Of a DNA stretch of 64,000 bases, positions 44,190-55,763 are shown piece after piece; within the stretch, counting starts at the first letter, position 1; each line of letters opens with the position of its first letter. The translations under genes and the position numbers were made by a program. The notes below the pieces were generated by a model. It was not told where the DNA came from. It ran no database searches and saw only the letters and a program-made list of their open reading frames with translations. The stretch comes from Amia ocellicauda (lineage: Eukaryota > Chordata > Actinopteri > Amiiformes > Amiidae). The stretch lies in NCBI RefSeq assembly GCF_036373705.1, contig NC_089855.1:48013818-48077817 (forward strand), given 5' to 3'.

Positions 44190-46214
44190 GCAATTACAAT
44201 AATGTTTCCTGAAGATGTTGATTGGATATAATGTGTCTCCAAATGACAAGCAAGCTCAGATCACAGTTAACAAATCTAAAGAAAATGAGAAAGCACGCAC
44301 TTCTCAGACACTGTTGTATAAAAGTGAAACTATACAAGATATTTATAAAACTACTGCAAATCCTACATCGTGTTTTGGCTATGCTTTGTATTGCAATACT
44401 TATAACATATGCAGTAAATACGTTATGCTTTTCAGGGCATATTTAAATACATTTAAAAACAACAACAACAACAACAACAACGGAGCTCCTCTTGGGAGAA
44501 AATGCAGAGCCGCTGCTTCCTGCACTATAACCTGCCCCTGCTGGATCTGAAGTATTGAGCACTGAGCAGGACTTGCAAACCTGAGAGAACCTGACCCGTC
44601 TAAAATGCCTATATAGCCTAAGCTAGGCCAGCCAGCACATAACACTATCTTATTATTTGCTCTAATGTAAAGAACATGCATATTTTTATATTTTAAGTTT
44701 ATACTCCCATTTACTCATTTATTTTTAATTGTGTTTGTGTTTGTTTTTTATCAAAATTAATATTAACCTAAAATGTATTGTTCAAATGTAAAAATCCTGC
44801 CTCCAGTGCATAGTTGTCACAATTTCTCTATGAGAGCCAAATTTGAGGAATCCATGCAAGCAAACTGCTAACAAAGTAAGTACATTTCGGTTATCGTACA
44901 ATTTTGCTTCTCAATTACCGGTATCGTTATCGGACCCAAAAAAACAGTATCGGTTGATCTCTACTGTACCTCGTGTTGTAAGCCTAACTTTATAAACACT
45001 TCTATTCAAGGCTTTGTAGTTCCATCAGTGACATGAGAACCCACTCGGGTAAGATCATTATAACTAAGTATTAAACAACAAGGCGCAGCACTAGACACTC
45101 CTTTGCCCTCTGCGTGTCTGCAGGTAAACAGAAGTTCATATCCAGTGCAATAAACTAAGACCACGTAAAGCCGAGAGGAAGAAGGGCATTTCATCTGAGA
45201 CTCGAGCATAGTGTCTCCAGTGAGGTCAAAACACCTTCATGTAATATTTAATGTAAATATGATGTATGTAAGTGTATATTTTGCTAAGGAGTTTATGATG
45301 AGAATGTCAGCGGAAAAATAACTGCAATCTTCTGTTTTGTAAAATCCAACTATTTACATTTGTATTTATTACTAAATCTATTTCTTCAACATGCACAGTG
45401 TATGTTAATGTGCAATACATGTTTGTGTGTCTTTTTGTTTTACCTACACATTTTCTCTCCACCATAAAGATGGGCACCACTAAAATGTTTTGCAGCGAGG
45501 TGTGGGTGCCCACAATCAAATCTCATCAAATCAAATCAAATTATACTTATATTTTAAAAAATTGGGACACAACTCGTCCAGCCACACCATATGTTACTTA
45601 AAGTAAAAATTAAATTAAATACTTGACCACATTTTCCAATTTCTAAGTGACATGCATACATGTATGCTTACAACTGATCAGGTTATTATGGAAATTGTAA
45701 TAATTAAAGAAATCCCCTGTACAACACAACAGACCTCAAATCAAGGTATTTCAAAAAAGGGTTTAAATTTAATTTCTCAACCTCATAATTACTGAAAGTT
45801 AGGCTTGTTAAATACATGGCCATAATAATGTGACAATCTAATTGATGCTCAAGCAAGGCCTCCAACAAAAAGTGTAAAGGGTTTGTCTCAACTCTGTCAG
45901 TTAAACAAAAAGGTTATACATCAGGAACATTCATAGGCTGCTTTGTTCTTGGGACCCCATTCACACTTCCTGTTGCCTTTGAGTGACGAATAACTGCAGA
46001 CGGTCTTTGATCATTTCAACAAAATATAATTTCATCATGGCCACAACCATAAGGTGTTAACTCCGTCAGCCATAACCATTAAGATTTGATATTGACTGAT
46101 GAAGAATGTTTATTTTCATTAGGTTGTAGTACCAGTTAGCAGACTGAAAAAGGTTGCTCCCTGTTGAGAGGTCAAATGTGGTGGTGTGTCAATTTTTTGT
46201 CTGCCGGAGTTGAC
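44190..46214. other. Intergenic, AT-rich, with a hAT end
   Basis: An (AAC)n run at 44459-44480. A sequence ending GTATCGGTTGATCTCTACTG (44949-44968) is the inverse of the CAGTAGAGATCAACCGATAC terminus used by a well-known class of hAT elements. No gene was seen. Confidence 0.45.
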
Positions 46215-46915
46215 TAAGGGTGCTTTTGGAACGGGGCATGGTTCGCATGAAAAATAGCTACTGCGAACCCGGGTGTGCACTGGAGTACCGAACCCAAGAC
46301 TACCTGGTGGAGGTGCTCCCAAACTGTGGCACGGTTCGCGGGTATGTGAAAGCAACACGTACTCGGGTGTGCCCTTGTTCAGGAAGTGAGGTAACCTGCG
46401 CATGCGTGACACTGACGATATCATTGTTTCCTCAACACATGAGAACCATGAGTGGCAGGGGAGCATTGTGGGACACAGAAGAGGTGAGGTGCCCCATTCA
46501 AATATGGAGAGAAGAAAACATACAGGAGCAGTTAGAGAAAACTCACAAGAATGCAGACGTTCAGCCCGGCGACAAGAGCGGGGCAGAACGCGTGCGCTTG
46601 AGCATTAAAATATCTCTTGGTTGTGTTGGTTATTTTGTGTCAGTTCTCTCTCCTCCATGTCTGTCTGTGTTTCTGATGCACATTTCTTGCCGCATCCTAA
46701 TGACGAAAAATATTGCCGTAAAGAGTGGCATTTGCGAAACCACAATATAAACGATAGAGCATAATATGGAACGATAGACGTTTTTCTATCGTCATACGAT
46801 ATATATCGTCATATCGCACAGCCCTATTGTGAAACCAGACCGACCCTGCGGGGGGTGCCGGGAACAATTGCCCCCAGGCTTGGAGCGCAGCAAACGAGCC
46901 CAGTGTGAAAGCCTC
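46215..46915. mobile_element. DNA transposon remnant with nested hAT end
   Basis: AAGGGTGCTTTTGGAACGGG at the left and CCCAGTGTGAAAGCCTCCTAA at the right resemble an inverted pair. Paired GGTTCGC/GCGAACC motifs near the left favour a non-autonomous element. Within it, ATATCGTCATATCGCACAGC + CCTA (46804-46829) is the inverse of the TAGGGCTGTGCGATATGACG terminus of ZBED-type hAT elements, so one element appears to have landed in another. Confidence 0.5.
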
Positions 46916-47009
46916 CTAACACTATTTTCCTCTAATCAACTTATCAGCAAAAAGGTTACTTGCAAAGCATGTAATAGAAGTGAATAAGAATAATTTACAT
47001 TATTCATAT

Positions 47010-47122
47010 TGTAACGATCACGAGCCTCGCTAAGAGACCTGGGTCTTTAGTGATGCGGTAAGAATGGGGTTCAATCCCCCATCTCGCCAGGGACCCGAAA
47101 AACCCCAAAAAGTGTTACAATA
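47010..47122 (+). other. tRNA-like / short inverted-end sequence
   Basis: A ~110-base block flanked by TTGTAAC and GTTACAA contains GGGGTTCAATCCCCC, similar to a tRNA T-arm/box B, and GCGGTAAGAATGG. A cloverleaf with an acceptor stem cannot be formed convincingly, so it may be a tRNA-derived SINE piece. It is not a functional tRNA. Confidence 0.25.
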
Positions 47123-47205
47123 TGAAGTCTAAGAACACCCTTATTGTTTTAATGCACAATTTGATATACATACTGTACCATGAATCAATTTAAGTACAAT
47201 TCTTT

Positions 47206-47625
47206 TTGAAAATATATTTAAAATGTTGCATTGCACTGTCAACAACCCCCGCAAACTCTTCTCCACCTTCTCCTCCCTCCTTGCCCCCCCCTCCTCCTCC
47301 CTCATCTCTCACTGCTGATGATTTCGCCTCCTTCTTCTCCTCCAAGATTGAAGACATCCGCAGGCACTTCAATACTCCACCCTCATCTCCCATCACACCG
47401 AAACCTCCCACCGATCAAGCTTCCTTTTCTTCATTCTCACCTCTCTCAGATGCTGAAGTTTCTGCTCTCCTCCTACGTCACAAACCTACAACATGTGCCC
47501 TGGACCCTCTCCCTTCTCGCCTCTTCCAAGCAACCGCTCCTGATCTTCTCCCCTTCATCTCCTCCCTCCTCAACTCCTCACTCCTCTCTGGTTGTCTCCC
47601 CTCTGCATTTAGCTGCATTTAGCCA
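47206..47625 (+). pseudogene. L2/CR1-type LINE ORF2 fragment
   Basis: An open frame of 138 codons reads ADDFASFFSSKIEDIRRHFN, then SDAEVSALLLRHKPTTCALD + PLPSRLFQ, then DLLPFISSLLNSSLLSGCLP. This is the linker and first reverse-transcriptase block of L2/CR1-clade LINEs (TTCALDPLPS, PSAFK). It stops where the polymerase core should start. It is truncated on both sides. Confidence 0.85.
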
Positions 47626-47639
47626 GCCCTGAGAGAATA

Positions 47640-48335
47640 CAATAAAGCCTGTTTTGTATTTGACAGATAAGATACTTACCTAACAGATGCTTCTGTAGAC
47701 GTGGTCAGTTTTCAGTGGACTGCTGCTACGGGTTCAGATTGAAATGCATGGGGTCTGTTTGTGCTTTTATAAGCCAGTCATGTGGTTTCCCAGCCCGGGA
47801 AATCACATTATTTCAATTTCTAGTAAATAAACTCATGTAGCCATTTGTTGTGGGTGGGCTTAGTATGAAAAAATAACCTTTGGGTACCAATGGTGTGTAT
47901 TTGGTGCACTTTACTGTTCTGGGTATGTAAACTTATTTTAAAATGTGCAAATGGTCTAATGAACTACACTCAATACTCAAATGTTGCTCCTTATCTACAT
48001 GGCCTATTGACATACTGGAAATAATATTTTTATTAATATAATATCCTGTAATTTGTCAGACACAGGGTCAGGTTAATTTGTTTTGTTTGTTTTTGGTAAG
48101 GAGCTTCTTTCTTCTACACATTAAAACAACCACCATCAAATTCAGAGTTGTAGTTTGTGATTAGCGTGTGGTCAATGTTTTAATTGAATGTGGTCCACAG
48201 TCTCCAGCAGTGATTAATTTCAGATGCAACAATACAGATTATGTTCTGAAACTAAATTGTAACAATTTCATTGTACAAAATGCATATTTACCAACTTGTG
48301 TTTTGCACTTTGAACAAGTGAACACTATTGCCAGG
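47640..48335. other. Intergenic, nothing recognised
   Basis: AT-rich DNA with no supported feature. Confidence 0.4.
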
Positions 48336-48450
48336 GTCATTTCTAGCCTTTTGGGAGCCCTAAGCAGGATTTCATTTTTTTTCTCCCATCACCCCCCTCC
48401 CTCACTTTTTTCCAATGACCTAGTGGTTTACACATTTTTGCCCTAGTCAT
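48336..48450. mobile_element. Possible hAT-like terminus
   Basis: CCAGGGTCATTTCTAGCCTT + TTGGGAGCCC followed by a T-rich and C-rich run resembles ends of non-autonomous hAT repeats; the partner end was not found. Confidence 0.3.
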
Positions 48451-48959
48451 AGTCCCCATCATGTGTAATCTGAAGTATTTCAGTCAACAAAGGTCCTGAC
48501 TGATATTTATTACACATTTTGAAGGTTTAAATAAGTATCTATAGACCAGGGGTTCTCACAATTTGTCAAAATGAGCCTCCCTATCCCTGAGCAATGACAA
48601 ACAATGACTGCATCTCCTCATAGTTTACTAAAACAATACATCAATATGTTGCAAAATCATGATTAAAATAAGTAGGGATTTTATCCATATAGAGATCAGT
48701 ATGAGTTACATAAGTATACATTTTCAGATCAAAAACAGTAGAAATGGAAACCGCTAAAATTAACTTTACAACCATTTAAGACGCATGACACAAACCAATT
48801 ATTCTTTCCCTATATTAATTGTTCCTACCAGTTACCAGTGAACAGGGTGTGTTTGTTTCCTCAATGCACAAAATAGTGGGATTTGGTGTTTCTATTTAGA
48901 CAAGAGATATAAGGCAAGAGAACCGGGAGCAATATTTCATTTTAATTGCAGTTAGTGAG

Positions 48960-50260
48960 AAGTCGCTTTGTGTAAAGTCCAGTTATATATCAAGTCGGAA
49001 GCACTGCCCAAGGGGTAGAGTTTTCTGCCCACTTCCGTAGGAATCTGATCGAAACGTCAATCTATCAAAGCTGCCACTGGCCCATGTGCTCGTCACTCAG
49101 AACAGGTCCCTTCCCACTTCCTGTTCTATAAAAGGTTCGTCCTCTTTTGCCATTTCGCTGGACTCGAGAACGTGAGTTCTCTGTGTCTTGTCTGTGCATT
49201 AGACCTCATTCAGTTTTTCAGTTGGTTGGCTTCATGGCTGTGTTGTTCACCACTGTTTTACTAGTGTGTGTGTCTGTATTTGTTTTGTATTAATTATTTT
49301 GATAGCTAATCCGATTCTGTTCTGTCGGTTTCAGTTTCGTTTTGCAAATAGAGCACTTTTAAAAATTATAGTCATGTTTATTGTGCCTTATATATTCCGA
49401 CCACTTGCTGTGTTGGTTTTTGTCCACAGAGCTTTTTCCTCCACAGTAGGAGTGCCAGAAGCAGCAGTAAAATCCATAAGAGATCTTACTCCTTCACCCC
49501 TTCACTGCCCGCATGGTGTCTTGATGTAGTACTGGACACACTTTCCCAAGCCCCATTTGAGCCACTGAACTCAGCTAAGTGTCACTTAAAACAGCGTTTT
49601 TGCTGGCAATCACCTCCGCAAAACGTGTGAGCGAGTTACACACCCTGTCCGTACACCCATTGTGTGTCCGTTTTGTGGGAGATGGTTCCAAGGTCACACT
49701 ACGGCCTAACCTGGCGTTCATCCATTTAATGTCAACAGGCCTATTGAGTTGATGGCTTTCATCCTCCTCCCTTCGCTTCAGAGCAAGAGAGTTGGCTTCA
49801 CCCTCAGGTGCTATTTGGAACATACTAAGGTGCCTGAACACCTGGTGGCCCACTCGACTCGAGGCGTTGCCACATCTTGGGCCCTTTTTCAAGGTGCCCC
49901 CTTGGCAGACATCATGCAGCCTCCAGATAAGCTGACTTAAGAGGCCGCCCTGTATATAGTTTGTTCATTATTGCATTGTGTTGTGGTGGTGCATGCGTCT
50001 GGCTTGTACCCCGCTATGACTGCAGACATTGTGGCAACATTTTGATTTAGCAGGTGTATCATCAATACTGTCAGCAACCTATTGCCGTCGGCGACCAGGA
50101 ATCAGTCTGGCATCAGTCCGACAGCAATGCAGGCGCTTCAGAGAAGGGGTTGTAGCATTTTGTGGTCTGAGGTCCAGACTAGTGGTATGAAGTAGTGGGC
50201 ATACAGTCAATTTACCACCCCTTTCCTCCCCCAGCCATGCCCCCTTCTGCAAATGCACGT
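48960..50260 (+). mobile_element. DIRS-like retroelement remnant
   Basis: A leader-like region with TATA (CTATAAAAGG, 49127) is followed by a tyrosine-recombinase fragment (49575-49940) and a 3' region. The other domains (reverse transcriptase, RNase H, methylase) are absent, so this is a deleted element. The outer boundaries are not defined by inverted repeats I can see. Confidence 0.55.
49575..49940 (+). pseudogene. DIRS-type tyrosine recombinase fragment
   Basis: In two frames: KTAFLLAITSAKRVSELHTL then VHPLCVRFVGDGSKVTLRPN, and after a deletion and shift, VPEHLVAHSTRGVATSWALF + QGAPLADIM. The RVSEL arginine and the HSTRG box are catalytic-core motifs of DIRS/Ngaro YR recombinases, which integrate circular cDNA. 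The last part with the catalytic Tyr (SPHTFxxFY in relatives) is replaced by an early stop. Confidence 0.8.
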
Positions 50261-50273
50261 GGGTGCTAGGGCT

Positions 50274-50386
50274 GTGTATCGGCAAAAATCTGGCGATACG
50301 ATACATATTGTGATACAGGGGTTGCGATACAATGTGTTGCGGTATATTGCGATACTGTGGGCAAGGTAGTATATTGCGATATGTCT
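50274..50386. mobile_element. hAT terminus left of the ERV
   Basis: TAGGGCTGTGTATCGGCAAA followed by GATACGATACATATTG and GCGATA repeats is a typical ZBED-class hAT end. It is cut at 50391, where the truncated 5' LTR of the ERV begins. The matching transposase remnant is on the far side of the ERV, in the orientation expected for one element. Confidence 0.65.
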
Positions 50387-50391
50387 TATTC

Positions 50392-50619
50392 GGGACGGCC
50401 CCGAAACTCCTTTGAAATACTGCTTGTAGATGTATAAAAGGCTGTGTGAAACTCTCAATAAACGAAGATAAACGAACAGACATCAGTGTCTGTGAATTTG
50501 TACTTCCCGCACGCTCGTCTCCTGCAGAAAAGTCTCATCTGTTACTGGAAGCGCTCACTGGGGTGCCTGATTCACTGGGATCCGAAGGGTTGCTTCAACT
50601 GAAGCGTTGTACCTTAACA
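50392..50619 (+). repeat. 5' LTR, 5'-truncated (ERV)
   Basis: 228 bases equal to the last 228 bases of the 540-base 3' LTR. Retained are the TATA-like GTATAAAAGG (~50431), an AATAAA signal (50458-50463) and the CTTAACA end. The upstream ~310 bases (U3) are missing and hAT-type sequence is present instead. Confidence 0.93.
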
Positions 50620-50621
50620 AA

Positions 50622-50639
50622 TGGGGGCTCGTTCCGGGA
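50622..50639 (+). promoter_or_regulatory. Primer-binding site, tRNA-Pro type
   Basis: TGGGGGCTCGTTCCGGGA lies two bases after the LTR. Gammaretroviral proline primer sites read TGGGGGCTCGTCCGGGA; this copy has one extra T. The match still identifies tRNA-Pro as the likely primer. Confidence 0.8.
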
Positions 50640-50648
50640 AACAATCAG

Positions 50649-50905
50649 GTGAGTGGTATCTTAATTGCCTTTGTGTTGTACTCTAAGAACTGCTCCCTGA
50701 TTGTATCCTTTCAAATTGTGAGTGGTCTCTTTATTGCCGTTGTGCTGTACCCTAATAACTGCTCACTGGGTGTGAATCCGAGGCTGAACGTATCGAACTA
50801 TGATACTGGGTCTTACACGTAACAGTTAATGTATTGAAATAAGATACTGGATCTTATGCGTAACAGTTGACGTATCAAAGTACGATACTGTATCTTGCAC
50901 GTCCT
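50649..50905 (+). repeat. Two sets of tandem repeats in the ERV leader
   Basis: GTGAGTGGTATCTTAATTGC-type units of about 50 bases occur twice (50649-50700 and 50718-50768). A 42-46-base unit with GATACTGGGTCTTACACGTA as core then occurs three times (about 50780-50905). Both lie between primer site and gag. The first unit starts at a CAG/GTGAGT that may be the splice donor. Confidence 0.8.
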
Positions 50906-50968
50906 CCTGACGCAGGAGAAAACAAACTGTACAAAGCTGTTGTGGTGTTAGCTGGATGATCTGAGGGC

Positions 50969-52113
50969 ATGTCCCCACAGGTGATGCCATATCCTCGGGA
51001 GGGTAGTTTTGAGGATGATTATGTTCAGGAAATGCATGCAATGGTGTTTGAAGGTTGGGGAGATCCAGAGTGGGATTACAATTACATGAAAAAATGTTGT
51101 TTAGAATGGGAGCGTTTGAGACCATATTGGCTAAAACACTGGAGTCTGAAAACTAAAGTAGACCTGAAAGAGCTGGCTAAGATTAATGCTAAGCGGGAAC
51201 CTAAACTTCCAAAAGGACCGGGGAAGAAAAGTGCTGTACCAGCCCCTCTCCCTGCTCCTCCGCCTTATGCCTCAGCACCGCTGTACACCCCCGTGGGAAC
51301 TAAATTGTATCCGGCTGTACCGACGATGGTTAGTGAAATTCAAAGGAAGGATAGTGCAATTGAGGGTGAAAATGAGTCAGATGTGTTTCAAGGCGTTTTC
51401 CAGGTGACTTCTCGTGAGATCAAGGTTATTCCCCCGACTTTATAAGACCTGTCATTGATTATTAAAACTCTGCCTTCCCAGTTTGTTAACCCCGTTTAAT
51501 GAGAATAAGTAAACACAACAATATGACTGGGGCAGATTATCAATTTATTCTAGCTCAGACCTTAGGGGATCATTATGATGAGGATGAACTCATACAGAAA
51601 GTGCCATTGTTGCATCAGAATAATGATAATCCGTATATGATAGGAGATGAAGAGGAATTTGAAGTAACTGAGGAGCCAGGAAAGGGAAAGGTTATTATAC
51701 CAAGAAAAGAGGGTGAAGAGGAAGAAAAGGAAAAAGAACCGGGAGCTATTACAGAAAAGGGAAAGAAAACAGTTGTTCGAAAAAGAAGGGTTAAACCGAA
51801 ACTGAAATTTATATGGAATGAGCCAGGTGTGGACAAAGAGATGGAAAAGGATTTAAGAAAGTATTTGTTGAAAGTGGCCAGTAAGAAACAGGATATAACG
51901 GGTGCTGTGGCATGTAAACAGGGGCCTGATAGGCGTACCTCTCTGTTTTTCACTCGATTTCATAAGACATGGACTGAGGAGTGTCTGTTGCCCCTCAACT
52001 CCTCGCAAATGCAGGGTATGTTTGTGAACACGTTTCTTACTAATTGCCGTCCTCTGGTGGCCTCTGTCATCAGATTGCATGTTCAGGACAGATATAAAAA
52101 GGATGTTAGATAA
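50969..52113 (+). pseudogene. ERV gag remnants
   Basis: Two open stretches, 50969-51445 (158 codons) and 51499-52113 (204 codons), are separated by a stop and frame change. The first is short and proline-rich near its end with a PPPY late-domain motif, the place where the Gag precursor normally recruits budding factors. The second has a highly charged Glu/Lys-rich segment and then a capsid-like stretch. The matrix/capsid assignment is by position and composition and not by clear similarity. Gag is not intact. Confidence 0.65.
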
Positions 52114-52219
52114 TGGAAACAGAGATTAGCAGAGTTGGAGGAGGATAATGCCTTCCCCAGTGGTATGGGAAAGAAAGCGGCTGTACAAATGTACCAGCAG
52201 ACAGGTACCCAGGGAACAG

Positions 52220-52275
52220 GGGAAGGCAGAAAACCGGGAAACTGCCATTATTGTGGAATACGAGTACATTGGGTG
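52220..52275 (+). pseudogene. ERV nucleocapsid zinc knuckle, interrupted
   Basis: A CX2CX4HX4C zinc knuckle is recognisable, but a TGA falls between the His and the last Cys. One knuckle of this kind is typical of gammaretrovirus-like Gag. Confidence 0.75.
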
Positions 52276-52491
52276 TGAGAATGTCGCAAGAAACAGAGAG
52301 ACCAATGGAACGGACAGTATCTGCCTGTCCAACAACCGCGCAGAGAGGAAGGGGGCCTGCAGTCAGGCTACACCCCTCCTTTTGCTCAAAGCACCATTCC
52401 TCCGCAATAGGGATGCCCGCAGGGTGATATCGCTCCTTCTAGCTTTCTCCAGTTGTCTGTACAGGCTTCCTCTGAATATGATATGCCCTTA

Positions 52492-52800
52492 TTAATTTTA
52501 GAGTTGAATGGTGTGACCACTGCATTTTTAGTTGACACTGGGGCTACCCTCTCCTCGCTTTCACGGGATTATAGAGGGCAGTTAAATGAAAGCCAACAGC
52601 GCTCTGTGGGAATAACATTATGAGACACCGCTTATTTCAGTCACATGTGAATTAGATCCACACATACATTTTCAGCATACATTTATTGTGCTGCCCCAAT
52701 GTCCCTATAATCTGCTGGGGAGAGATTTGTTAATTAAAATGGGTCTAGTGATTAGTTTGGACACTGTCTGGGCTCAGCATAGAGATGAAGTAGGATTAGT
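52492..52800 (+). pseudogene. ERV aspartic protease remnant
   Basis: The LVDTGAT active-site motif (codons 52534-52548) is followed by a region resembling the flap and the LLGRDLL-like block near 52715. Stops occur after about 40 codons. It follows nucleocapsid directly, as in gammaretroviral gag-pro-pol. Confidence 0.8.
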
Positions 52801-52849
52801 CGATGTAGAACCATATAAAGCTGTTCTGAAAACCCAGGAACCTGTGTAG

Positions 52850-53620
52850 GTGAAGCAGTACCCCATGTCACAAGAAAAAGTTGAAGCGATCGATGCACTT
52901 CTGTCCTCTCTATTTCAGCAGGGTGTTATTATTCCTACTGTTTCTCTGTATAAAACTCCAGTTAATCCTGTAAAAAAGGCAACGGGGGGTGGCTTTTTAC
53001 ACAAGATTTGAGGCGAATAGACGATATCACTCTCCCCGTTGCCCCTGTAGTCCCCGTCTTTAATCACTTCCATTCCACATAATCACACACATTTTTCCAT
53101 TATTGACTTATGCTCAGCCTTCTTTTCGGTTCCCGTTCATCCTGAAACACAGCCGCTGTTCGCATTCACGCACAGGGGAAAACAATACACATGGACACGT
53201 TTGCCGCAGGGATTTGTGGACTCTCCTGCTGTGTTTGCTGTTAGAGTGTGTCGGGCGCTTTCTGAGCTCGTCCTCCCAGACGGATCCACAGTTTTGCAAT
53301 ATGCAGATGACTTGCTTGTCTCTGCTGAAGGTGAAGCCCTTTGTCAACAGGCTTCTATAGCACTCCTCAAACATTTGGGGAAAAAGGGATTCAAGGTTGC
53401 TAAAGCACAAATACAATTTGCACAAGAGACTGTGAACTACCTGGGATTTGAGTTATCCAAGGGACAGCGCACACTGGCCCCTTTGAGGGTTCAAGCTGTC
53501 GAGACCCTGGCTTTTCCCAAAACTGTGATTCAAGTGTTGTCTTTTCTGGGACTGATGCCCTGGTGTTTGCGTGCAGTGGCTGCTAGCGCAATAATGGTGC
53601 GGGATGCTGAAATACTGTTT
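52850..53620 (+). pseudogene. ERV reverse transcriptase remnant
   Basis: Remains of the fingers and palm: the VPP/TLPVAPVVP-type block near 53030, an LPQGFVDSPAVF block (53198-53235) and the YADD catalytic motif (53300-53311). The longest open stretch, 53201-53629, continues through the thumb to NYLGF. From there it jumps, at a GLMPWC junction near 53565, to a RNase H connection segment (LRAVAASA), showing an internal deletion of the intervening connection domain. Upstream stops and a frameshift are also present. Confidence 0.88.
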
Positions 53621-54115
53621 ATTAAGTGAAAGTATTTTACATTTTACAAATAAAAACATTCAAAATTTTAATACTTAAGATTAAAAAAAATTTAAATCAA
53701 TTACTAAAATCACTTAAAAAATTTAAAAATCTCAAAGTGTTAAATTCAAAATAACTGAACATGTGCATAAAAGGAGAAACAAATGTGCTAAAAGCAAACC
53801 TGCTAACCAACAAAAAATGTCAAATACATTGAAAATAACTGAAAATGAATCGGACAAATCAAAAAAATAAAATAAAACAAGAAAAATGAAAAACAAACCA
53901 AAACAGTCCAATTCATTTAAAATTAAAACCAAACGGCCAATGCATTTGACAAAGAAATATAACAAAAACAACCCAAAAAAACAATCAAACTAGTGTTTTT
54001 AAAAACAACTAAATCTTTAAAAACAATTAAAATTCATTTTTAAAATTCATTTTAAAATATAATCTTTCATAAAAGAATTAAAAGATCTTGGCTCGGGCTC
54101 CAGCAGGGGGGGTGC
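53621..54115. other. AT-rich insertion inside ERV pol
   Basis: About 500 bases of extremely AT-rich sequence (TTAAAAATT, AAAACAAACC, CATTTTAAAAT) separate two pol segments that are normally contiguous: the frame before ends ...SAIMVRDAE and the one after resumes VLSHPLILHTPHQ. No coding potential or TIR was identified; it ends in GCTCCAGCAGGGGGGGTGCT. It may be an unrecognised transposon or SINE, or a local expansion. Confidence 0.6.
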
Positions 54116-54946
54116 TGAAAGGTTGGTCTTATCACATCCACTTATACTACACACACCTCATCAAGTCACACATATATTGACAAATATACAGACAACACAT
54201 GACGGCACAGCGGCACAGGGTATGAGACTATTTTGTGTTCTACCGAGAATTTGCAAATTAAACCTTCAATTCCCTAAATACTCCGCACAGTACCTGCATC
54301 AATGATTACATGGCAACATGCCAGATCTGCGTGATGCTTTCGAAGGACATGACTGTACATGGGAGATTGCTCACACCACAGGCATTAGAGCCGATTTGCA
54401 GGAGACCCCCTGAGTGGAGGGGAGGTGTTATATGTTGATGGCTCCTGCTCCAAGCCTAATGACGGTGTGACGCTGTGTGGTTATGCAGTCTGTACTCTAC
54501 AAGATGTGGTAGAAGCTTATGCTTTACCTTTCAGCTCTGCACAAGCAGCAGAGCTTTTTGCATTAACTAGAGCTTGCTTTTTGTCTGAAAGAAAAGTTGT
54601 CACTATTTATACAGACAGCCGCTATGCTTTTGGGGTAGCACATGATTTAGGTTGCATATGGCAGACTAGGGGATTTACTGCCGCTAACGGAAAAGGGATC
54701 TCGCATGCATCCCTAGTGGAGAATTTGATTTTAGCTTGCGAGAAGCCAAAGAAACTAGCTATAGTCAAAACAAAGGGGCATAGTCTGTTAGACATGGAGG
54801 AGGCTATGGGAAACAAGAGGGCTGATGAGGCTGCTAAGGCAGCTGCGCAAGCACAGCAGATGCTGCCATTTCTTGACAACAAGGGTTGTTTCTCGTCACA
54901 ATACACAGGGGGCAAAGAACACACACCAGACTTTGGAATATCCTGA
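54116..54946 (+). pseudogene. ERV connection / RNase H remnant
   Basis: Starts VLSHPLILHTPHQVTHILTN and, after a frame change near 54190, includes a 174-codon open part (54425-54946) beginning LYVDGSCSKPNDG. The first catalytic Asp of RNase H is in YVDGSC, the Glu is in AQAAELFAL and the next Asp in IYTDSRYAFG. The HSLLDMEE/NKRADEAA region closes the domain. RNase H here appears preserved in its motifs while the surrounding pol is broken. Confidence 0.85.
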
Positions 54947-55763
54947 CACTTCCTTCATGCAGTGGCAAGTTGACTTCACACACATGGAACCCCGAGGTCC
55001 CCTCAAATATTTACTGGTGATGGTGGACCCTTTTAGCAAATGGCCAGAGGCTTTTGCATGCTCTAAAGAAAATGCAAACACTGTGGTGAAAATTTTGGCT
55101 AAATAAATTATCCCCAGATACGGTATCCCTGTGGCCATTGATAGTGATCAAGGGACTCCCTTCACTTCTAAAATAACTGAGGCTCTGGTGAAATATCTCA
55201 ACATTGACTGGCAATTGCACATCCCCTATCACCCACAGTCCTCTGGGGTGGTTGAGAGGATGAACCAGACCATTAAAAGTAAATTGACAAAAGCAATGAC
55301 AGAAAAGCAAACAAGGGACTGGGTCACACTGTTGCCTATGGTTTTGGCTGAAATACGCCTGACTCCCAGTAAAACTAATGGGATATCTCCTTACGAGGCT
55401 GTCTTTGGGATTCCCTTTCCCACCCCGTGGGTTTGAAAGCGGGGGAGACCACCTACACTCTCCTCTGATTTATCTGTGCTTCGAGCTCAATACGCGCTTT
55501 TGTTGGCAGACAAATTGGCCCAGATCCAACAGAATATAAATTACACTCTCCCTAGGAATGATGGGTTACCAACACACCCATATATGACGGGTGATATTGT
55601 ACTAATCAAAACTTTGAATCCTAGGAAACGTGGAGACACTATTGCACCCTGCACAGTGATTGCTGTAACCAGAACTGCTGTATTAACCGATTTATTCCGA
55701 CAGTGGATCTATGCATCCAGAGTAAAGCGCACGCCTACTAATTCTGTATTAAGTTGTCCTTGA
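54947..55763 (+). pseudogene. ERV integrase remnant
   Basis: The N-terminal HHCC zinc-binding part is largely missing: the RNase H frame ends and the core begins within about 20 codons at MQWQVDFTHM. The DD35E core is recognisable (Asp in QVDFTH, Asp in AIDSDQGTPF, Glu in SGVVERMNQ) and is interrupted by a TAA after KILAK (55104-55106). A C-terminal stretch of 95 codons (55476-55763) follows after a short gap with a stop at 55436. The Gly/Arg-rich SH3-like end is partly present. Confidence 0.88.

Noticed and set aside
47010..47122. tRNA gene
   Set aside because: A box-B-like motif is present but no convincing acceptor stem or anticodon arm can be formed.
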